58,480 nt of DNA, taken from Burkholderiales bacterium (GTDB taxonomy: Bacteria; Pseudomonadota; Gammaproteobacteria; Burkholderiales; Burkholderiaceae_C). Location: positions 1-58,480 of the forward strand of contig CANFXR010000006.1 of NCBI GenBank assembly GCA_947451035.1, in the 5' to 3' direction. The position numbers were made by a program, and so were the translations under genes. The notes beneath the pieces were generated by a model that saw only the letters and a list, made by a program, of their open reading frames with translations, searched no databases and was not told where the DNA came from. Below, piece after piece: positions 52,179-58,480 of this stretch. The stretch's first letter is position 1. Each line of letters opens with the position of its first letter.

Positions 52179-54863
52179 ATGAGCATCCGCAACCTGCACA
52201 GCCTGCTTGACCCCGCCTCGGTGGTGGTCGTCGGCGCGTCCGATCGGGTGTCCAGCGTGGGGGCCACGGTGTGGCGCAACCTGCGCGCCGGAGCGTTCAA
52301 GGGCGTGATCCACGGCGTCAACCCGCACCACGACACGCTCGACGGCGTGACCCTCTACCCGACGGTGGCCGAGCTGCCCATCGCGCCCGATCTGGCGATT
52401 CTGTGCACCCCGCCGGCCACCGTGGCCGGGCTCATTGCCGATCTGGGGCGGCGCGGCACCAAGGCGGCCATCGTGATGACCGCCGGGTTGAGCGCCAGGC
52501 AAAAGCAGGCCATGCTCGACGCGGCGCGCCCGCACGTGCTGCGGCTGCTCGGGCCCAACTGCCTGGGGCTGCTGAGCCCGCACATCGGGCTGAATGCGAG
52601 CTTCGCGCAAACCGACGCGCTGCCCGGCAACATGGCTTTCGTGTCGCAGTCGGGCGCGCTGGTCACTGCGGTGCTCGACTGGGCGACCTCGCGGCGCATC
52701 GGGTTTTCGCACCTGATCTCGATCGGCGAGCGCGCCGACGTCGACTTCGGCGACTTGCTCGACCACCTGGCGAGCGACGCACGCACGCGTTCGATCCTGC
52801 TGTACATCGAGTCGATCGAAACGCCGCGCAAGTTCATGTCGGCCGCGCGGGCGGCCGCGCGCAACAAGCCGGTGATCGTGGTCAAGGCCGGACGCTCGGG
52901 CCACGGCATTCAGGCCGCGGCGTCGCACACGGGTGCGATGGCCGGCTCGGACATCGTGTTCGACGCGGCGATCCGGCGCGCCGGCATGCTGCGCGTGGAC
53001 ACCTTGCAAGAGCTGTTCGTGGCGGCCGAGACGCTGGCGCACTTCGGGCCGCGCCCGCTCAATGCACTGCCGCGCGCGGGCGACGACTGGCTCACGCTGA
53101 TGACCAACGGCGGCGGGGCCGGCGTGATGGCGGCCGATGCCGCAGCCGCCGCCGGCGTGCCGCTGCGCGAGCTGCCCGACACGCTGATTGCCCAGCTCGA
53201 TGCGGGGCTGCCGCCGAACTGGTCGCGCGGCAACCCGGTGGACATCATTGGCGACGCGCCGGTGCAGCGCTACACGCGCACGCTGCAAGCGCTGCTGGCC
53301 GATCCGGCGGCCGGCGCGGTGCTGTTCATCCATGCGCCCACGGCCATCGTGCGCAGCGACGACATCGCGCGGGCCTGCGCACCGATCGCGCGGCAAAACG
53401 CAGGGCGCGTGATGGCGTGCTGGCTGGGCGAGCGCTCGGTGGCCGAAGCGCGACGCGTGTTTGCAGATGCCGACGTGCCCGACTACGGCACGCCCGAAGA
53501 AGCGGTGCATGCGTTTTCGATGCTGGCCACCTACCGGCGCAACCAGACGCTGCTGCTCGAAGCGCCCAACGCGAGCGAGAACGTCGCGCCCGACCTCGCG
53601 GCCGCGCGCGCGCTCATCGATGCGGTGCTGGCCGACGGACGCGACATGCTCGACGAGTTCGAGGCCAAGGCGTTGCTGCGCGCCTACGGCATCCCCACGG
53701 TGGCCACGCTGGCGGTCGAGCCCACCGCAGCGGCGGCCGTCGAGGCGGCTGACACGCTGGGCTACCCGGTGGTGCTCAAGATCCGCTCGCCCGACATCAG
53801 CCACAAGACCGACGTGGGCGGCGTGGCGCTCAACGTGCGCAACGCCGCGTCGCTGCGTCTGGCCGCCGACGGCATGCTCGCCCACCTGCGCGAGGTCGCG
53901 CCCAAGGCCAGCCTGGACGGCTTCACGGTGCAGCCCATGGCGATGCGAGCGCAGGCGCAAGAGCTGATCGTCGGCGCGAGCATCGACTCGGTGTTCGGCC
54001 CGGTGCTGCTGTTCGGGCAAGGCGGCACCTCGGTGGAGGTGGTGGCCGATCGCGCGGTGGCGCTGCCGCCGCTCAACCGCGTGCTGGCACGCGACCTGGT
54101 GTCGCGCACGCGGGTGTCGCGGCTGCTCGCGGGCTACCGCGATCACGCGGTGGTCAAGGTCGACGCGGTGTGCGACGTGCTGATCGCGGTGTCGCAGATG
54201 CTGGCCGATCTGCCCGAGCTGGCCGAACTCGACATCAACCCGCTGTGGGCCGACCACGAAGGCGTGATCGCGCTCGACGCACGGGTGCGCGTGCAGCGCG
54301 ATCGGCCGGCCGGTGCGGCGCACTTCGCGATCGCGCCCTACCCGTTCGAGCTGAGCGAGACCGTGATGTGGCACGACGAGCAGCTGGTGCTGCGCCCGAT
54401 CCGCCCCGAAGACGAGCCGCAGCACCGCGCCTTCGCCGAGTCGCTGTCGCCGGGCGATCTGCGGCTGCGGTTTTTCAGCAGCCGGCTCGAGCTGCCGCGC
54501 AGCGAGCTGGCACGCCTCACGCAGATCGACTACTCGCGGGAGATGGCCTTCGTGGCGGTGCGCACCGACGCCGATGGCACGCAGCACACGATAGGCGTGG
54601 TGCGCGCGATGACCGACCCCGACAACATCGACGCCGAGTTCGCCATCATCGTGCGCTCGGACCTCAAGGCTCAGGGCCTGGGCGCCATGCTGCTCGACAA
54701 GATGATCAAGTACCTCAAGAGCCGCGGCACGCGCCGCATGGTGGCGCTGGTGCTGCCCGACAACCGGGCGATGCTCGAGCTGGCCCAATCGGCGGGCATG
54801 GTCGTTGACAAAGCGGGCAGCGACTCCGACGCGCTGCATCTGGTGCTCACGCTGGCAGACTGA
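52179..54863 (+). CDS. Pat-type NDP-forming acyl-CoA synthetase fused to a GNAT acetyltransferase
   Basis: The product is 894 residues. A CoA-binding domain (VVVVGASDRVSSVGATVWRNL), a succinyl-CoA-ligase-like domain (FVSQSGALVTAVLDWA, VDIIGDAPVQRY) and an ATP-grasp domain (EFEAKALLRAYGIPTVATL, SHKTDVGGVALNV) make up about 1-715. A GNAT domain ends the protein (LVLRPIRPEDEPQH...RSDLKAQGLGAMLLDKM). This is the layout of PatZ/Pka-type protein lysine acetyltransferases, which regulate acetyl-CoA synthetase and other enzymes. In the ligase-like part the catalytic His region is LLGPNCLGLL, so true synthetase activity is uncertain. The 3' end overlaps the convergent gene by 17 nt. Confidence 0.88.
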   Translation: MSIRNLHSLLDPASVVVVGASDRVSSVGATVWRNLRAGAFKGVIHGVNPHHDTLDGVTLYPTVAELPIAPDLAILCTPPATVAGLIADLGRRGTKAAIVMTAGLSARQKQAMLDAARPHVLRLLGPNCLGLLSPHIGLNASFAQTDALPGNMAFVSQSGALVTAVLDWATSRRIGFSHLISIGERADVDFGDLLDHLASDARTRSILLYIESIETPRKFMSAARAAARNKPVIVVKAGRSGHGIQAAASHTGAMAGSDIVFDAAIRRAGMLRVDTLQELFVAAETLAHFGPRPLNALPRAGDDWLTLMTNGGGAGVMAADAAAAAGVPLRELPDTLIAQLDAGLPPNWSRGNPVDIIGDAPVQRYTRTLQALLADPAAGAVLFIHAPTAIVRSDDIARACAPIARQNAGRVMACWLGERSVAEARRVFADADVPDYGTPEEAVHAFSMLATYRRNQTLLLEAPNASENVAPDLAAARALIDAVLADGRDMLDEFEAKALLRAYGIPTVATLAVEPTAAAAVEAADTLGYPVVLKIRSPDISHKTDVGGVALNVRNAASLRLAADGMLAHLREVAPKASLDGFTVQPMAMRAQAQELIVGASIDSVFGPVLLFGQGGTSVEVVADRAVALPPLNRVLARDLVSRTRVSRLLAGYRDHAVVKVDAVCDVLIAVSQMLADLPELAELDINPLWADHEGVIALDARVRVQRDRPAGAAHFAIAPYPFELSETVMWHDEQLVLRPIRPEDEPQHRAFAESLSPGDLRLRFFSSRLELPRSELARLTQIDYSREMAFVAVRTDADGTQHTIGVVRAMTDPDNIDAEFAIIVRSDLKAQGLGAMLLDKMIKYLKSRGTRRMVALVLPDNRAMLELAQSAGMVVDKAGSDSDALHLVLTLAD

Positions 54864-56355
54864 CCTCGCGCGGCGCGGCGCCATGGCTGCGGGCGCGGCG
54901 CGCTGGCGGCGCGACGGCGATCACGCGCGCTCGCTTGCCGCTGCGACCGGGCAAGCCGCCATCGCCAAACGAGCCGCCCAGCGTCACGCCGTCCAGACCC
55001 TGCGCGCTCAGGAAAGGCCGCAGCGCCGCCAGCGCACGCGCCAGCAGGGCCGCCCCCGCAGGCCCGTCGGCGGCCACGCACAACCACAGCGAGCGCGGCC
55101 CGCGACGCTGCAACTGAAAGTCGAACACGCCGGCGTCGTCCTCGAGCACGGTGGTCAACGCCAGCGGCAGCAGGCCCACCGGCTGGCCGTGGTCGTCGTC
55201 GAGCACCAGCGTGTCGTCGACGCGGCCCTCGACCTCGATCACCGGCAACGCCGAGCCACACGCGCATGGGGTGGCCGACAGCCGAACCCGGTCGCCCAGG
55301 TCGTAGCGGATCAGCGGCTGCACGCGGTTGGCCAGGTTGGTGAGCAAGGTGGTGTGGCCGGTGGCGCCCGGCAGCACCGGGCGGTGATGCTCATCGACCG
55401 GCTCGAGCACCAGCCAGTCGCTGTTGAGGTGCATGTGGCCGAGGTTGCACTCGGAGCCCATCGCCAGAAACTCCGACGCGCCGTAGCTCTGGCTGACCGC
55501 GCAGCCGAAGCTCGAGGCGATGAACTCGCGGGTGGCCGCGGTGAGCGCCTCGCCGCCGGTCCACACCTCTTGCAGCGCGACGCGCAACCGCCCGGCCTTG
55601 GCCTCGGCGGCCAGCACCAGCGCCGCACTCGGGTAGGTGGCCAGCACGGTGGGTCGGTGGCGGTTGAGCGCGTCCACCAGTTCGCGCACCGGCATCAGGA
55701 ACGACAGGCTGCACATGGTGCGCGACATCCACGGGCTGATGCGGCACAGCCGGCGGATCGACGCGGTGCTGGCGAAATGGCCGGTGGTCGCCCCCACGAA
55801 GGCCAGCCGCTCGGTCGCGCCCCACGGGTCGAGGCAGCGGCGCAGCGGTTGCAGCACCGGGCGGCGCAGCGCCTCGAGCGCGTCGTACACCGACAGCGCC
55901 TGGCTGTCCTGCACGAACAGGCCCGGCTCGCCGGTGCTGCCCGAGCTTTCCCAGACCTGGTAGCGGCCGAGGTAGTCGTCGCCGATGCGCTCGCGATCGG
56001 CCACGAACCGGCGCACATCGGCCAGCCGCAGCGCCGGGTCGGTGACCCAGTCGTCGAAGCGGTCCATCAGCCGGCGCTTGGTCATGACCGGAAAGTCGCT
56101 CAGCTGCAGCGTGAGCGCCTCGCGGTCGCCGGCGATCTCGCGGTACAGCGGCGAATGGCGCACCGCCCAGCGCAGCAGCGCGGCGAGCCGCGCGGCCTGG
56201 CGCTGCATCAGCACCGAAGCGGGCAGGCACGACGAGGCCCACACATCGAAGGCGGTCAGCCCGCCCGGCCAGCCCAAACCGCTGCTCACGTCCAACGCCG
56301 TGCTCCAGTGAACCCATTCGTGCCCGATGAGACACCCGGCAGGACCGGCGCGCAT
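54847..56355 (-). CDS. PaaK-like AMP-dependent ligase family protein
   Basis: The product is up to 502 residues. The adenylate-forming signature is WESSGSTGEPGLFV, and the core continues with VWTGGEALTAATREFI, SYGASEFLAMGSECNLGH, LIRYDLGDRV and IEVEGRVDDTLVL, as in phenylacetate-CoA ligase relatives. It would activate a carboxylic acid as an adenylate, possibly to a CoA thioester; the substrate is unknown. The ATG at 56355 touches the FNR-like site, and homologues usually begin near TAFDVWASSCLP, so the real start is probably 60-100 nt downstream. Confidence 0.72.
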   Translation of the reverse strand: MRAGPAGCLIGHEWVHWSTALDVSSGLGWPGGLTAFDVWASSCLPASVLMQRQAARLAALLRWAVRHSPLYREIAGDREALTLQLSDFPVMTKRRLMDRFDDWVTDPALRLADVRRFVADRERIGDDYLGRYQVWESSGSTGEPGLFVQDSQALSVYDALEALRRPVLQPLRRCLDPWGATERLAFVGATTGHFASTASIRRLCRISPWMSRTMCSLSFLMPVRELVDALNRHRPTVLATYPSAALVLAAEAKAGRLRVALQEVWTGGEALTAATREFIASSFGCAVSQSYGASEFLAMGSECNLGHMHLNSDWLVLEPVDEHHRPVLPGATGHTTLLTNLANRVQPLIRYDLGDRVRLSATPCACGSALPVIEVEGRVDDTLVLDDDHGQPVGLLPLALTTVLEDDAGVFDFQLQRRGPRSLWLCVAADGPAGAALLARALAALRPFLSAQGLDGVTLGGSFGDGGLPGRSGKRARVIAVAPPARRARSHGAAPREVSLPA

Positions 56356-56368
56356 TGACACGAATCAA
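56355..56368. promoter_or_regulatory. FNR-like site upstream of the P-type ATPase gene
   Basis: TTGACACGAATCAA has a perfect ATCAA half and a TTGAC half. TAGCGT at 56391-56396 is exactly where a -10 is expected, so transcription would begin at about the ATG (56404). Confidence 0.65.
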
Positions 56369-56403
56369 GGTGCCGGTGGCGAAACCGCCCTAGCGTGAGG
56401 CCC

Positions 56404-58480
56404 ATGGTCGCCTCGCTCAACTCCCGCGCGCAGTTCCCCGAGGCGCCGGTCGTTGAGCCGGCCGGGTCGGTAGCGGGGCTGAGCGTGGAAGAAGCCGCGC
56501 TGCGGCTCGCGCGCGATGGTCCCAACGAGTTGCCCGCGGCGGCGGGTGGCGGTGCGTGGCACGCCCTGAGCGGGGTGGTGGGCGAGCCGATGTTCTTGCT
56601 GCTGGCGGGCTGCGGCGTGATCTACCTGCTGCTGGGCGACCGCCACGAGGCGCTCATGCTCATGGGCTTCGTGGTGGTGGTGATGGGCATCACCTTCGTG
56701 CAGCGCCAGCGCACCGAACATTCGCTGGCGGCGCTGCGCGAGTTGTCGAGCCCGCGCGCGGCGGTGCTGCGCGGCGGCGAGATGCACCGCATCGCCGGGC
56801 GCGAGGTGGTGTGCGGCGACACCGTGCTGCTCGCCGAAGGCGACCGCGTGCCGGCCGATCTGATGCTGCTGCAAACGTCGCATCTGGCGGTGGACGAGTC
56901 GCTGCTGACCGGCGAGTCGGCGCCGGTGATGAAGCACAGCGCCGCGAGCGGCACCCCCGCCGATCAGGTCGATGCGCTGGCCATGGCCTGCTCGGGCACG
57001 CTGGTCACCAGCGGCACCGCGCGCGGCTGCGTGGTGGCCACCGGCGCGCGCAGCGCGCTGGGGCGCATCGGCGCGTCGCTGGCCGACATCGCCAGCGAGC
57101 GCACCCCGATCCAGCGCGAGACCGACCGCACCGTGCGGCGCGTGGCCGGCGCTGGTTTCGCGCTGGCGCTGGTGCTGACGCTGGCGCACGGGCTGACCCA
57201 CGGCGACTGGCTGCGCGGGCTGCTGGCCGGCCTGACCCTGGCGATGGCGCTGCTGCCCGAGGAACTGCCGGTGGTGCTGACGATCTTCATGGGGCTGGGC
57301 GCGTGGCGGCTGGCACGCAACCGGGTGCTGGTGCGCAGCATCCCGGCCGTCGAGCTGCTGGGTGCGACCACGGTGCTGTGCGTCGACAAGACCGGCACGC
57401 TCACCGCCAACCGCATGACGGTGCGCCGGCTGTGGACGCCCGAGGCCCGCCACGACACGCTCAAGCACCGGTCCGACACCGCCGCGGTGCTGCCCGAAGC
57501 GCTGCACGAGATCCTCGAATACGCCGTGCTGGCCAGCCACCGGCGCGCCTTCGACCCGATGGAAGCGGCCATCGCCAGCGCCGGTGCGCGGCTGCTGGCC
57601 CAAACCGAACACCTGCACGCCGACTGGACGCTCGTCGACGACTACCCGCTGTCGAACAAGATGCTGGCGATGTCGCGGGTGTGGCAAGCGCCCAGCGGCA
57701 CGGCGCGGCTGATCGCGGCCAAGGGCTCGCCCGAGGCGATCGCCGATCTGTGCCACATGGACGCGCAGCGTCACGCGCGCATCAGCGTCGAGGTGGCGCA
57801 CATGGCCAGCGAGGGCCTGCGCGTGCTGGGTGTGGCGCGCTCGCGCTTCGACGCGGCCGAACTGCCCGGCGACCAGCACGACTTCGACTTTGAGTTCCTC
57901 GGGCTGATCGGCCTCGAAGACCCGGTGCGCGACGACGTGCCGCAAGCGCTCGCCGAATGCCGCGCCGCGGGCATCCGCGTGGTGATGATGACCGGCGACC
58001 ACCCGGTCACGGCGATGTCGGTGGCGCGTCAGGCCGGGCTGCCGGTGGACGCCAACGTGCTCACCGGCGACGAGCTGGCTGCGCTCGACGACACCGCGCT
58101 GCGCGCGCGGCTGGCCGACACGCATGTGTTTTGCCGCGTGCGCCCCGAACACAAGCTGCGTCTGGTGCAGGCGTTTCGCGCCAGCGGCGAGGTGGTCGCG
58201 ATGACCGGCGACGGCGTCAACGATGCGCCCGCGCTCAAGGCCGCCCACATCGGCGTGGCCATGGGCGCACGCGGCACCGACGTGGCGCGCGAGGCGGCCT
58301 CGCTGGTACTGCTCGACGACGACTTCGCTTCCATCGTCACCGCCATCCGCGACGGCCGGCGCGTGTTTGCCAACCTGCGCCGCGCGGTGGTGTTTCTGGT
58401 GGCGGTGCACGTGCCCATCGTCGGGCTGTCGATGCTGCCGGTGGCGCTGGGCTGGCCGATGCTGCTCATGCCGGTGCACA
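56404..58480 (+). CDS. Cation-transporting P-type ATPase, N-terminal 692 codons
   Basis: The frame is open from ATG 56404 to the window edge, so the C-terminus is missing. It has a cation-ATPase N-terminal region (LSVEEAALRLARDGPNELP), an actuator motif LLTGESAPV, membrane helix 4 with ALLPEELPVVLTIFMG (PEELP rather than the PEGLP of Ca pumps), the phosphorylation site VDKTGTLTANRM (Asp 328), and the hinge MTGDGVNDAPALKAAHIGVAMG. This is P2-like in layout, but the ion is not decided by the motif. CtpF of the DosR regulon is a comparable stress-regulon ATPase. Confidence 0.9.
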   Translation, partial: MVASLNSRAQFPEAPVVEPAGSVAGLSVEEAALRLARDGPNELPAAAGGGAWHALSGVVGEPMFLLLAGCGVIYLLLGDRHEALMLMGFVVVVMGITFVQRQRTEHSLAALRELSSPRAAVLRGGEMHRIAGREVVCGDTVLLAEGDRVPADLMLLQTSHLAVDESLLTGESAPVMKHSAASGTPADQVDALAMACSGTLVTSGTARGCVVATGARSALGRIGASLADIASERTPIQRETDRTVRRVAGAGFALALVLTLAHGLTHGDWLRGLLAGLTLAMALLPEELPVVLTIFMGLGAWRLARNRVLVRSIPAVELLGATTVLCVDKTGTLTANRMTVRRLWTPEARHDTLKHRSDTAAVLPEALHEILEYAVLASHRRAFDPMEAAIASAGARLLAQTEHLHADWTLVDDYPLSNKMLAMSRVWQAPSGTARLIAAKGSPEAIADLCHMDAQRHARISVEVAHMASEGLRVLGVARSRFDAAELPGDQHDFDFEFLGLIGLEDPVRDDVPQALAECRAAGIRVVMMTGDHPVTAMSVARQAGLPVDANVLTGDELAALDDTALRARLADTHVFCRVRPEHKLRLVQAFRASGEVVAMTGDGVNDAPALKAAHIGVAMGARGTDVAREAASLVLLDDDFASIVTAIRDGRRVFANLRRAVVFLVAVHVPIVGLSMLPVALGWPMLLMPVH

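Noticed and set aside
52149-54884. Minus-strand open frame of about 911 codons opposite the Pat-type gene
   Set aside because: It is an antisense shadow, His/Arg/Val-rich with no motif, while the plus strand encodes a full known architecture.
56365-58479. Minus-strand open frame opposite the P-type ATPase
   Set aside because: It is a shadow of the ATPase frame, which carries DKTGT, TGES and TGDGVNDAP motifs.

Overview
The window is very G+C-rich, densely packed DNA. Gene content (class I PHA synthase, phasin, acetoacetyl-CoA reductase, Lon, NarL-type two-component genes, an FNR-family regulator, surface-sugar genes) points to a betaproteobacterium of the order Burkholderiales, perhaps near Leptothrix/Rubrivivax. 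This placement is inferred from protein character, not from a search.

Left part (1-26.5 kb): cell-surface functions. It opens with the end of a nucleotide-sugar dehydrogenase and an SOS-type nuclease (cho). A same-strand cluster of exported proteins follows (1507-13173): two tandem paralogous lipoproteins, a WD40-like lipoprotein and a 2019-residue modular secreted protein. Next come an APC permease bounded by two copies of a 73-bp terminator-bearing repeat, a Fic protein, two small enzyme-like genes and a DinJ/YafQ-type toxin-antitoxin pair. A four-gene amino-sugar operon and a translationally coupled pair of large signalling proteins (CheB-CheR-PAS and PAS-GGDEF-EAL) complete this part.

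Right part (26.5-58.5 kb): a compact stress/low-oxygen island. It encodes universal stress proteins (one with an in-frame amber codon), CBS and BON proteins, a phosphoribosyltransferase and its usual hydrolase partner, PRPP synthetase-like, DHH and kinase-like proteins, PHA synthase, phasin and acetoacetyl-CoA reductase, Lon, cyclopropane fatty acid synthase, a Pat-type acyl-CoA synthetase/acetyltransferase and a P-type ATPase. Its regulators are a double-core histidine kinase, two NarL-type response regulators and an FNR-family protein with the E--SR recognition helix.

The main observation is that nearly every transcription unit from 26.6 to 56.4 kb is preceded by an FNR-like palindrome (TTGA-N6-TCAA or a one-mismatch version; 17 sites), often with a plausible -10 element about 31 nt away. 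This suggests one local regulon, resembling in content the mycobacterial DosR dormancy set. Two very small ORFs (37 and 9 codons) lie behind such sites. A RelE-like/HTH two-gene cassette sits between 50-bp direct repeats made from the 3' end of the phosphoribosyltransferase gene, as if inserted into the island. No rRNA, tRNA, CRISPR array, transposase or integrase was recognised.
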